A model generated the notes under the pieces. That model was not told the DNA's origin. It searched no databases and saw only the letters and a list, made by a program, of their open reading frames with translations. This document shows positions 53,974 through 62,050 of a stretch of DNA of 64,000 nucleotides, in pieces. This DNA comes from an uncultured Prevotella sp. (lineage in GTDB: Bacteria; Bacteroidota; Bacteroidia; Bacteroidales; Bacteroidaceae). The position numbers were made by a program, and so were the translations under genes. The stretch is from contig CAMHAM010000007.1 of NCBI GenBank assembly GCA_946183415.1, positions 40,008 to 104,007 of the forward strand, given 5' to 3'. The stretch's first letter is position 1, and the number at the start of each line of letters is the position of its first letter.

Positions 53974-54990
53974 CTACTTGATTCCCCTCTCATTGAGAGC
54001 CTTCGAGTAGCGGGCGGCATTCCGCAGATGCTCTGAATAGCTGACTGCAAAATTGTGCGTTCCAGAAAAGTCCTCCTTGGCGCACATATATAGATAGTTG
54101 TGGGGCACTCGGTTGAGCACTGCGTCGATACCTGCGATCGAGGCTATCTTGATGGGACCTGGGGGCAAGCCCGTATTCTTATATGTGTTATAGGGACTGT
54201 CGAAGCGGAGCATGTCGTGATAAATGCGCTTCAGGGCAAAGTCTTTCAGGGCAAACTTCACGGTGGGGTCAGCCTGTAGGGGCATGCCTTGCTTGATTCG
54301 GTTCAGATACATGCCTGCAATCATGGGCTTCTCGGCGTTGTTGGCCGTCTCCTCGTCGATGATGCTGGCGAGTGTGCATACCTCGTTGGGCGTTAGTCCG
54401 ATGGCCGAGGCTTTCTTCGTGCGCTCGTCGTTCCAGAAGTGTTGATACTCCTTCCTCATGCGCTCCATCAGGTTCTCGATACTGGTGTTCCAGTAGACTT
54501 CGTATGTGTTGGGCACAAACAGACAGGCGATAGTAGCTGTGTCGCATCCGAAGCGCTGGCAGAAGTCGTTGTCCTGCAGCAGGATGGCGAGTGCCGTACT
54601 GTCTACCATCAGTTTCCTGCCTAACGAGCCTGCCAGACGGTCCATCGTGCGACTTTCTGGAATCGTCAGCATGACGGGTTCCTGATGGCCGTTCTTCAGG
54701 TTACGGAATACGGTGATGGCATTCTCGCCCGGTTTGATGGCAAAGCGACCGCTTCTGATTTTCTCGGCATAGCCACTGTGACGGGCCAGCGTCTTAAAGG
54801 CCGTGATGGCAGGCTCCGAAGCGATGGGCAGCAGTTTGTTGCTGACGGAGTCCAGATTGTCGTTGTCATCGATATAGACGTACTGGGTGTCCCCTGATGT
54901 CGAGAAACTGCTCATGAGATAATAATAGAACACTCCAACGGCAGCCAGTAGACAGGCTGCGATGGCTATCAGATAATGTTTCTTCTTCAT
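53974..54990 (-). CDS. mltG: Endolytic murein transglycosylase
   Basis: The start was set at MKKKHYLIAIAACLLAA (338 residues), a membrane anchor, because the promoter (55053-55023) lies just upstream. The YceG/MltG domain has ASIIDEETANNAEKP with the catalytic glutamate, IAGMYLNRIKQGMPLQADPTVKFAL and NTYKNTGLPPGPI. It cleaves nascent peptidoglycan and ends strand growth. It is a single-gene unit. Confidence 0.94.
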   Translation of the reverse strand: MKKKHYLIAIAACLLAAVGVFYYYLMSSFSTSGDTQYVYIDDNDNLDSVSNKLLPIASEPAITAFKTLARHSGYAEKIRSGRFAIKPGENAITVFRNLKNGHQEPVMLTIPESRTMDRLAGSLGRKLMVDSTALAILLQDNDFCQRFGCDTATIACLFVPNTYEVYWNTSIENLMERMRKEYQHFWNDERTKKASAIGLTPNEVCTLASIIDEETANNAEKPMIAGMYLNRIKQGMPLQADPTVKFALKDFALKRIYHDMLRFDSPYNTYKNTGLPPGPIKIASIAGIDAVLNRVPHNYLYMCAKEDFSGTHNFAVSYSEHLRNAARYSKALNERGIK

Positions 54991-55022
54991 GTTTTGACTT
55001 TCTGATTCTTGGTAAATCGCTG

Positions 55023-55053
55023 CAAAGTTACGAAAAGTCGGGCGCAAAACAAA
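55023..55053 (-). promoter_or_regulatory. Bacteroidota-type promoter for mltG
   Basis: TTTG (55053-55050), 19 bp, TAACTTTG (55030-55023) on the minus strand. The leader is about 30 nt. Confidence 0.8.
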
Positions 55054-55104
55054 GAAAGTTGTGAAAAAACTCTCAACTCTTTCCTTTTAATTCTTATTTT
55101 TTTG

Positions 55105-55112
55105 TACCTTTG
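55105..55112 (+). promoter_or_regulatory. -7 box TACCTTTG for malQ
   Basis: TACCTTTG ends at a GTG that would otherwise be an in-frame start, so the ATG at 55130 is the real start. The -33 element is weak. Confidence 0.6.
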
Positions 55113-55129
55113 TGGCAAATTCCTTGCTT

Positions 55130-57787
55130 ATGAAACTGAAGTTTACAATCCAATACGGTACTCAGTGGGGCGAAAACCTCTGTGTGTGTATCACTTATAG
55201 AAGTAACGACGGGACAGAAAAAAACAATCACCTGATGATGACTACTATCGACGGCTGGCATTGGGAGCTGGAGACCTCTGCCATCGAGTCGCGCCACCAT
55301 CCCATCTCCTCCTTCTCCTATTATTATCAGGTGGAGGATGCCGAGGAACGTGTGCTGCGCCGGGAGTGGACTGCTATTCCTCGTTGCTATTATTTCGACT
55401 CTTCCAAGAATTATGTGTTGGCTGACCAGTGGCGCGAGATTCCGCTCCAGTATCACCTCTATACCAATGCTTATCTGACAACTACGCTGCGCGCCAGAGA
55501 CGAGCAAGTTGAGGCTCTGCGCGTACCTCTTTACCGCAAGACGGTTCTTTTCCGCGTGTCGGCTCCCCAACTCCAGGAGGGACAGTCGCTCGCGGTTATC
55601 GGCAATCATCCTGCCTTAGGCAGCTGGAACATTGCCCGATACCTGAAGATGGAGTATATAGGCCGCCACGAGTGGCTGCTGTCGGTGAATGTCGATGCAG
55701 TCTTCTTGCCTATAGAATATAAATATGTGGTAATCGATGACGAGACTCATGCCTTGCTTGCCTGGGAGGAAGGTGATAACCGTACGACGGCTGGCATGCT
55801 CCCGCCTGATCAGATGCAGATCCCGGATGGCACCGTATTGGTGGCCTATGGTGAGGTACTCAGACTGAAAGAACGGACGTGGCGTGCGGCTGGTGTCGTC
55901 GTGCCTGTATTCTCCCTTCGCAGTGAGCATTCCTATGGCGTGGGTGATTTTGGCGATCTCCGCAGGATGGTCGACTGGGTTGTAGCTACGGGTATGAAGG
56001 TGATTCAGATACTGCCCGTCAACGATACGACAGTCAGTCATACCTGGAGTGACTCTTATCCCTACAATATCGTCTCTGCCTTTGCCCTTCATCCGCATTA
56101 CATCGATCTTGAGGCTCTGGGCAAGTTGAAGAGCAAAGCCCGTATGACCGCCTATCAGCGCCAGCGCCAGGAGCTGAACGCCCTGGGCTACAGCGATTAC
56201 GAGGCTGTCGATCGTGTGAAGTGGGCTTATGTGCAGGAGTATTTTGAGGAGCGCGGGCAGCAGACGCTTGATACGAAGGAGTTCAAATCGTGGTTCGAGG
56301 AAAATAGGGACTGGCTTGAGCCTTACTCTGACTGGTATGTGGAAAACGGCTTGCTTCCCAATTCCCACTCCCCGCTTATCTACTTCCTCCAGTATCACCT
56401 CCACCTCCAGCTGAAGGCTGCGGCTGATTATGCGCGAGAGCACGGGGTGTTCATCAAGGGCGATGTGCCTATCGGGGTCAATCGTAAGAGCGTGGAGACG
56501 GCCACTCATCCTGAGCTTTTCCATCTCAACGCCCAGACGGGTACGCCCCCTGACAACTTTTCGCCCGACGGTCAGAACTGGGGATTCCCGACTTACTGCT
56601 GGAGTGAAAGGCGACAAGTGGGAAGTGAAAAGCTGACGCTTCCCGGCTGGTTCCATCGGCGCTTGCGCTGGATGGAGCAGTATTTCGATGCCATCCGAAT
56701 CGATCATGTGCTGGGATTCTTCCGTATCTGGGAGATTCCGGTGGATGCCGTCTTCGGACTTATGGGACACTTCTCGCCTGCCATCCCGATGACTGTCAGC
56801 GAGATAGAGTATTTCGGCCTACCTTTCCGCAAGGATTTCTTTACCCGTCCGTTTATCAATGATCGGGTGCTCGAACGCCTCTTTGGCATGCATGCGTCCT
56901 ATGTCCGCGATAACTTCCTCATTCCCCGGAGCTATGGGCTTTACGACCTTAGGGCAGAGTATGATACCCAGCTGAAGGTGCGCGATTTCTTCGAGGGGAA
57001 GAACGATGAGAACAGCCTCTGGATTCGCGACGGACTCTACCGGCTCATCAGTGATGTCCTCTTCCTGGAGGATCCTGAACAGCCGGAGATGTATCATCCG
57101 CGTATCAAGGTCATCAACGAACCGGTCTTCGAGGCTCTCAACAATGAGGAGAAGGATGCCTTCATGCGTCTCTACAACAACTACTTCTTCCAGCGTCATA
57201 ATTTCTTCTGGGGCGATCAGGCGATGCACCGTCTGACGGATGTCTTCGGCGGCAGCCGCCTGCTCTGTTGCGCAGAGGATCTCGGTATGCTGCCCGACTG
57301 TGTGGCACCTGTACTCGACAGCCTGCGCATCCTGACGCTTGAGATTCAGTCGATGCCGAAGCAGAGCGGCTTTGAGTTCGCCCACCTCGACGCCAACCCT
57401 TATCGCAGCGTGGCCACGATCTCCACCCACGATATGCCGCCTCTGCGGCTCTGGTGGGAGGAGAGTCCTGAGCGCACCCAGCGCTATTACGTCACGATGC
57501 TGCAGAAACAGGGGCGTGCTCCCGAACATCTGCCTGCCCACCTGGCTGAGGAGATGATCGCCCGTCACCTCTATTGTCCTTCGATGCTCTGCCTGCTGTC
57601 TATTCAAGACTGGTTGGCGATGGACAGCGAGCTGCGCTCCAGGAATCCACGCGAGGAGCGCATCAATGTGCCCAGCGATTCTTACAACCAATGGAAGTAT
57701 CGCATGAACGTTACTATCGAGGAACTGCTGAAGGCTGATAAATATAATAATAAGGTACGTACGATGATTACCCGAAGTAAGCGATGA
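55130..57787 (+). CDS. malQ: 4-alpha-glucanotransferase with two N-terminal CBM20 domains
   Basis: The protein has 885 residues. Two starch-binding CBM20 modules (residues ~1-120 and ~130-240; the second shows VIGNHPALGSWNI) precede a GH77 domain with AIRIDHVLGFF (nucleophile aspartate), CAEDLGMLPDCV (acid/base glutamate) and STHDMPPLRLWW. This is the DPE2-like form usual in Bacteroidota, acting on cytosolic glycogen and maltodextrin. Near residue 491 a short stretch (SERRQVGSEKL) encoded by GTGAAAAG-like repeats seems inserted. It overlaps the next gene as ATGA. Confidence 0.94.
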   Translation: MKLKFTIQYGTQWGENLCVCITYRSNDGTEKNNHLMMTTIDGWHWELETSAIESRHHPISSFSYYYQVEDAEERVLRREWTAIPRCYYFDSSKNYVLADQWREIPLQYHLYTNAYLTTTLRARDEQVEALRVPLYRKTVLFRVSAPQLQEGQSLAVIGNHPALGSWNIARYLKMEYIGRHEWLLSVNVDAVFLPIEYKYVVIDDETHALLAWEEGDNRTTAGMLPPDQMQIPDGTVLVAYGEVLRLKERTWRAAGVVVPVFSLRSEHSYGVGDFGDLRRMVDWVVATGMKVIQILPVNDTTVSHTWSDSYPYNIVSAFALHPHYIDLEALGKLKSKARMTAYQRQRQELNALGYSDYEAVDRVKWAYVQEYFEERGQQTLDTKEFKSWFEENRDWLEPYSDWYVENGLLPNSHSPLIYFLQYHLHLQLKAAADYAREHGVFIKGDVPIGVNRKSVETATHPELFHLNAQTGTPPDNFSPDGQNWGFPTYCWSERRQVGSEKLTLPGWFHRRLRWMEQYFDAIRIDHVLGFFRIWEIPVDAVFGLMGHFSPAIPMTVSEIEYFGLPFRKDFFTRPFINDRVLERLFGMHASYVRDNFLIPRSYGLYDLRAEYDTQLKVRDFFEGKNDENSLWIRDGLYRLISDVLFLEDPEQPEMYHPRIKVINEPVFEALNNEEKDAFMRLYNNYFFQRHNFFWGDQAMHRLTDVFGGSRLLCCAEDLGMLPDCVAPVLDSLRILTLEIQSMPKQSGFEFAHLDANPYRSVATISTHDMPPLRLWWEESPERTQRYYVTMLQKQGRAPEHLPAHLAEEMIARHLYCPSMLCLLSIQDWLAMDSELRSRNPREERINVPSDSYNQWKYRMNVTIEELLKADKYNNKVRTMITRSKR

Positions 57788-58431
57788 ACTACGATACATA
57801 TATTTTTGACTTAGACGGAACACTGCTCGACACGCTGGGCGATTTGGCATCTTCGGTGAACTATGCCCTGCGGATGCACGATATGCCAGAACGCACGGTT
57901 GAAGAGGTGAGGCGCTTTGTGGGCAATGGGGTGCGCTTGCTGATGGAGCGGGCGATACCTGACGGGGCTGAGAATCCCAGTTTCGAAACAACCTTTGCCA
58001 CTTTCCGCCAACACTATATGGCCCATTCGCTCGATACCACCAAGCCCTACGAGGGGATTCCCGAGATGCTGTCTGCCCTCAAGGGGCAAGGGCGTCGTAC
58101 GGCGGTTGTGAGCAACAAGTTCATGTCGGCGACACAGGAGCTGATCCGCCATTTCTTTCCCGACACCATCGAGGTGGCTATTGGCGAACACGAGGCTGAG
58201 GGCATCCGCAAGAAACCGGCACCCGATACCGTCGTTGAGGCGCTCCGGCAGCTGGGAGTAGGGAAGGAGGGAGCCGTCTATGTAGGTGACAGCGACGTAG
58301 ACATCATGACTGCCCGCAATGCCGGACTCCCCTGTATCAGCGTGCTCTGGGGCTTCCGCGACCGCGACTTCCTGATAAAGCATGGAGCGAAGACTTTCAT
58401 CTCCGCTCCATCCGAACTCTTATCTCTTTAA
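57784..58431 (+). CDS. HAD-family phosphatase (phosphoglycolate phosphatase type)
   Basis: The protein has 215 residues: motif I DLDGTLLDTLGDL, helical cap with RRFVGNGVRLLMERA, motif II in VVSNK, motif III lysine in RKKPAPDTV, motif IV VGDSDVD. All catalytic residues are present. It resembles Gph, but related beta-phosphoglucomutases share this plan. Coupling to malQ could point to a sugar-phosphate substrate. Confidence 0.9.
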   Translation: MNYDTYIFDLDGTLLDTLGDLASSVNYALRMHDMPERTVEEVRRFVGNGVRLLMERAIPDGAENPSFETTFATFRQHYMAHSLDTTKPYEGIPEMLSALKGQGRRTAVVSNKFMSATQELIRHFFPDTIEVAIGEHEAEGIRKKPAPDTVVEALRQLGVGKEGAVYVGDSDVDIMTARNAGLPCISVLWGFRDRDFLIKHGAKTFISAPSELLSL

Positions 58432-58442
58432 TCTTCACTCTC

Positions 58443-59042
58443 TTAGATCTGCTGTAGCCTTGCGATGTATTTCCCAAGGATATCAAACTCCAGATTGACC
58501 ACTGAGCCGATCTTGATGTCGCAGAAGTTGGTGTGCTCGAAGGTGTAGGGGATAATCGCCACCGTAAAAGTATTCGACGTGGGGTTGCAGACTGTCAGCG
58601 AGACGCCGTTGACACACACAGAGCCCTTGTCCACCGTGAAATAGCCGTTCTTGGCCATCTCGCGATCCTCGGGATACTCAAACGTGAAATACGTGCTGCC
58701 GTCGGCATCCTTCATGTCGATACATTTTGCCGTCTCGTCTACATGCCCCTGGACAATGTGACCGTCGAGCCTGCCGTTCATCAGCATTGAGCGCTCCACG
58801 TTCACCTTGTCGCCCACCTTCAGCAGCCCGAGGTTCGAACGGTCGAGCGTTTCCTTCATGGCTGTTACCACATACGTGCCGCCCTCGATCTTCACGACGG
58901 TCAGGCAGACGCCATTGTGAGCCACGCTCTGGTCGATCTTCAGTTCGTCGACGAATGAGCACTTCAACGTAAAATCGATATTCTCGCGGTCTTTCTTAAT
59001 TGCTACAACGGTAGCAAACTCTTCAATAATCCCAGAAAACAT
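58443..59042 (-). CDS. ribE: Riboflavin synthase, alpha chain
   Basis: The protein has 199 residues with two lumazine-binding repeats: MFSGIIEEFATV with NGVCLTV, and the second with GSVCVNGVSLTV. GHIVQGHVD marks the active-site region. It dismutates two 6,7-dimethyl-8-ribityllumazine molecules into riboflavin. It is preceded by about 230 bp holding a promoter and a structured RNA that ends in a T run 38 bp before the ATG. Confidence 0.96.
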   Translation of the reverse strand: MFSGIIEEFATVVAIKKDRENIDFTLKCSFVDELKIDQSVAHNGVCLTVVKIEGGTYVVTAMKETLDRSNLGLLKVGDKVNVERSMLMNGRLDGHIVQGHVDETAKCIDMKDADGSTYFTFEYPEDREMAKNGYFTVDKGSVCVNGVSLTVCNPTSNTFTVAIIPYTFEHTNFCDIKIGSVVNLEFDILGKYIARLQQI

Positions 59043-59079
59043 ACTTGAAATTTATTGTTTAATCCTTAATGTCTCATGT

Positions 59080-59273
59080 AAAAAAGGGTACGTGCCGATG
59101 ATTTGGTGAAAACTCCTGTTTCACACGATGTGGGTGCTCCCTGCTGTTGTAATCCACCGGCATTGCTGCTCTCCTCCTGGAGGATCATCGTGGCCCGCCA
59201 TTGGCAAGGGAAGCGGTCCCGAAATAGTATTTTAATGTAGAGTATCCCGATCTATGCGGCACGACCCGTTATT
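59080..59273 (-). ncRNA. Candidate structured RNA (~190 nt) upstream of ribE
   Basis: A consensus promoter precedes it. The ends pair: GGGTCGTGCCG (59267-59257) with CGGCACGTACCC (59097-59086), one bulged A, followed directly by six T on the minus strand. Inside, CACGATG (59192-59186) pairs with CATCGTG (59130-59124), enclosing a CTCC-AGGA-GGAG hairpin. CCC-TT-GCC-AAT-GGC-GGG and GTGAAA/TTTCAC form further hairpins. It does not fit the FMN riboswitch, and the conserved CAGG of SRP RNA is lacking. It could be a stand-alone small RNA or a leader controlling ribE. Confidence 0.6.
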
Positions 59274-59278
59274 GGGTG

Positions 59279-59310
59279 CAAAGGTAAGCAAAAAACGCTA
59301 ATCCTCCAAA
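59279..59310 (-). promoter_or_regulatory. Bacteroidota-type promoter for the structured RNA and ribE
   Basis: TTTG (59310-59307), exactly 20 bp, TACCTTTG (59286-59279) on the minus strand. Confidence 0.85.
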
Positions 59311-59314
59311 CCTT

Positions 59315-61915
59315 TTAGCTTTTTTTATTCTTTTGACTGCCTTTGGCGCGCATGCGGTAGTAGACAAGCAGTGCCGTCGCTACTAAAAGCAGTCCGTAGA
59401 TTATAAGCGCGGGCGTTGAGAGGAGCCAGAACGAGGGCACGATGACCTCCATCGTGCGGATGTCGTATTGGTCGGGCGACTCCAGCAGATAGGCCTTCAC
59501 CTTAAAGGTGTAGGTGCCTGCCGGCACATTGCTGTAGGCGGCTGTGTGCTCGCCGTCGGCGTTGTGCCAGTCCTCATCGTAGCCCTCGAGCATATACTGA
59601 TAGTGAACGCGGTGCTGTAGCTGATAGTTCAGCGAGGCAAAACGGAAGGCGAACTCCGCATTGCTGTTTGGCAGCTTTACGCTGCGGCTGCTGGGCACGT
59701 AGTAGTCGAAGTCCTTGTTCAGGCGCGGACTCTGCACGTCGCCGTTGATGAGGAAGTCGGTGATTTGTAGCTTCAGCAGCGAACCGTCCGAAGTCATCAG
59801 CTTCTTCAGGTCTATCAGGTAGTAGCCGTCGAGCGTACCGAACAGCAGGTCGCCGTTGCCCAGTGTGACGGCCCCGCCCTCTGAGAGTACCGTCTCGTCG
59901 ACACCGTCGAGATAGCTGAAGGTGGTGATGACCTTCGTGGCGATATCAAACGAGCAGAGGATGTGCTCGGTGGCGAACCAGGGGTTCCCTCGCTGGTCGA
60001 AGGTGATGCTGCGTATCTCTTCCGAGGGGATGCCGTTATGCGCCCCGTAGTTGTCGAAGAGCCACGTGTCGCCCTGCTTGCCTGTGGTACATGACAGTCC
60101 GCCGCCGTTGCTGCCCAGCCACATCGTGCCTTTGCTGTCGAGCTTCATGCAGATGATGTCGTTACTCATCAGCATCTGGCTGCCTTCCTCTGGCATCTTC
60201 AGCTTCTCGATGTTCACCTTATTATTAATATAGGAGAGGATTAGGATGCCGTCGGTCGTTCCTGCCCAGATGTTACCTTCGCTGTCGAGGGCAATAGTCC
60301 TTACTTTCAGGTACGAGTTCTTCGGATAGTTCTCCATCCCGTTGGCCGGACTTAGGAAGGCGGGGTTGCCGCTGGCCTCGCGAGGCAGTAGGTTTACGCC
60401 GCCGCCGTAGGTGGCTATCCAGATGTTGCCCGACTTGTCTTCGAGGGCCATGTAGGCACCGTTGTGGCTCAGGCTCTTGTCGTTGCCGTCCTCGTGGCGG
60501 TAGTTCTTCAGCGTCCAGCCGTTGCCTGATGGGGTCATGTGGTAGATGCCGTAGTCCTTAGAGGCGAGCCAGTAGTTGCCTTTTGAGTCTTTCGAGATGC
60601 CGTAGAACCGTCCCAGGGGTTTGCCGTCAGAGTCTTTTGTGATCACCTCGCGGCGCCCGTCGTCATAGTTCAGGAAGAGCGAGCTGTGCTTGTTGCCGAT
60701 CAGCAGCAGTTTGCGCTGCGTGTCGTAGAGCATGGCCCTGATCTCGTTCTCGGTGGGGTAGGTGGGGTTTTCTACTGGCCTGATGCGCACGATGTTATTT
60801 TTCTGCAACTCGAGTTTCTCCAGCCCGCGACGGCTCGTCGACTCCCACACCACGCCTTCGGGCAGTTCGAGGGCGGCATAGACGGTGTTCGACAGGTTCC
60901 AGGGGTTGCTCGGGTCGTTGTGGAAGTACTCCACCTCGTCGGTCTCGCGGTTATAGTAGCCGTATCCCCCGTGATTCATGCGGATCCACACCGTACCGTT
61001 GTTCTCCGTGAACTTACCTACGCGCCCGTCAAGCTCCGGTCCTGGCACCACCTGCCGGAACAGCTTCTCCTTGCCGGTCTTGGGATTCAGGCACGAGGCA
61101 CCCGGGCGGGTGTCGCAGAACCATACGAGTCCCTGTGTGTCTACATAGACGGTGATGATGGAGAGTCCGGTGGCTTCCCTGACGGTCTTGGGTTCCTGCC
61201 CGTAGGCGCACATGAAAATTTTCCCGTCGGCAGTCGATGCAAATATGTTGAAGCCGTTGGAGTCGAGGCTGGTGATCTTCTCACCAGCGAGGATGCCTTT
61301 GCTCTCCAGCTTGAGGTCGTTCTTGTTGAGCTTGTAGATGCCCTTGTCGGTACCCAGCCAGATGTCGCCCTGATACCCCTCTGCCATACTCGTGATGCGC
61401 AGCCCGTTGATGGGCACAAGGTCACGCGTGAGACCCTTACGGTCGAGCTTGAAGATGTAGAGGCCGACGCCCTCGATGCTCACGAGCACATCGCCCGAGC
61501 TTGTCACCAGCAGCGGACTGTTCGTGTGGTACTCGTCTGAGCCGTCCACGCCCTCGAAGGGATTCATGAAGCAGTCTGTCTGGCGGTTCATCACGAAAAC
61601 ACGGTGGTCGTACATGTCGAGCCAGATGTTCTGGCTTTGGTCGATGGCCATTTCCGAGATGCGGTTGTGCAGGTGCTTCACGCCGCTGCCGTTGCCCGTC
61701 TTGTAGTTGAAGAAGTGGTAGCCGTCGAAGCGCGACAGGCCGTTCCACGTGGCAATCCACAGGTAGCCGTAGCTGTCCTGTGCCAGCCCGGAGATGACGT
61801 TGCTGCACAGGCCGTCGTCGGTTGAGTAGTGCTCCCGGGTGGCTTTTATCTGCTGGGCGCTGGCGTGTGTCATGATGATAGCCAGGAGGCAAACTGCTAA
61901 TAGATATTTTTTCAT
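59315..61915 (-). CDS. Beta-propeller sensor with Y_Y_Y domain but no kinase domain
   Basis: The start is at MKKYLLAVCLLAIIMTHASA, a signal peptide; 866 residues. At least seven regulator-propeller repeats are seen (for example DSYGYLWIATWNGLSRFDG, DKSGNIWIATYGGGV, DSEGNIWAGTTDGI), then a Y_Y_Y domain (RVHYQYMLEGYDEDWHNA) and one helix (PALIIYGLLLVATALLVYY). It stops 15 residues later (RMRAKGSQKNKKS), so the kinase, receiver and AraC domains of hybrid two-component sensors are missing. No remnant of them follows. It may sense glycan fragments in the periplasm with a partner kinase. Confidence 0.9.
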   Translation of the reverse strand: MKKYLLAVCLLAIIMTHASAQQIKATREHYSTDDGLCSNVISGLAQDSYGYLWIATWNGLSRFDGYHFFNYKTGNGSGVKHLHNRISEMAIDQSQNIWLDMYDHRVFVMNRQTDCFMNPFEGVDGSDEYHTNSPLLVTSSGDVLVSIEGVGLYIFKLDRKGLTRDLVPINGLRITSMAEGYQGDIWLGTDKGIYKLNKNDLKLESKGILAGEKITSLDSNGFNIFASTADGKIFMCAYGQEPKTVREATGLSIITVYVDTQGLVWFCDTRPGASCLNPKTGKEKLFRQVVPGPELDGRVGKFTENNGTVWIRMNHGGYGYYNRETDEVEYFHNDPSNPWNLSNTVYAALELPEGVVWESTSRRGLEKLELQKNNIVRIRPVENPTYPTENEIRAMLYDTQRKLLLIGNKHSSLFLNYDDGRREVITKDSDGKPLGRFYGISKDSKGNYWLASKDYGIYHMTPSGNGWTLKNYRHEDGNDKSLSHNGAYMALEDKSGNIWIATYGGGVNLLPREASGNPAFLSPANGMENYPKNSYLKVRTIALDSEGNIWAGTTDGILILSYINNKVNIEKLKMPEEGSQMLMSNDIICMKLDSKGTMWLGSNGGGLSCTTGKQGDTWLFDNYGAHNGIPSEEIRSITFDQRGNPWFATEHILCSFDIATKVITTFSYLDGVDETVLSEGGAVTLGNGDLLFGTLDGYYLIDLKKLMTSDGSLLKLQITDFLINGDVQSPRLNKDFDYYVPSSRSVKLPNSNAEFAFRFASLNYQLQHRVHYQYMLEGYDEDWHNADGEHTAAYSNVPAGTYTFKVKAYLLESPDQYDIRTMEVIVPSFWLLSTPALIIYGLLLVATALLVYYRMRAKGSQKNKKS

Positions 61916-61945
61916 ATTTGGTTTTAGTTGTCTGTATTTATTCTG

Positions 61946-61953
61946 CAAAGTTA
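61946..61953 (-). promoter_or_regulatory. -7 box TAACTTTG for the propeller sensor gene
   Basis: TAACTTTG on the minus strand, 30 bp before the ATG at 61915. No TTTG lies at the right distance. Confidence 0.6.
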
Positions 61954-61993
61954 GGGAAAAAAAATCAAACAGAAGAATAATTTGCCGATTATT

Positions 61994-62024
61994 TTTGTTT
62001 TTCCCGATATTTTTTTTACCTTTG
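61994..62024 (+). promoter_or_regulatory. Bacteroidota-type promoter for the WecB-like gene
   Basis: TTTG (61994-61997), 19 bp, TACCTTTG (62017-62024). It is divergent from the sensor gene. Confidence 0.8.
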
Positions 62025-62050
62025 CATCAATTAATGTAGAATGACTTATG

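Noticed and set aside
55616..57991. Two ~385-codon minus-strand frames opposite malQ
   Set aside because: Shadows of malQ and the HAD gene; the composition is typical of antisense of GC-rich third positions, with no promoter or motifs.
59080..59273. FMN riboswitch, or bacterial SRP RNA because of the AGCAGC sequence
   Set aside because: The conserved FMN-aptamer segments are absent. The CAGG that faces AGCA in SRP RNA is missing, so AGCAGC is probably chance.
60686..61540. 284-codon plus-strand frame opposite the propeller sensor
   Set aside because: Antisense shadow of repeats; the sensor on the other strand has a signal peptide and known domains.
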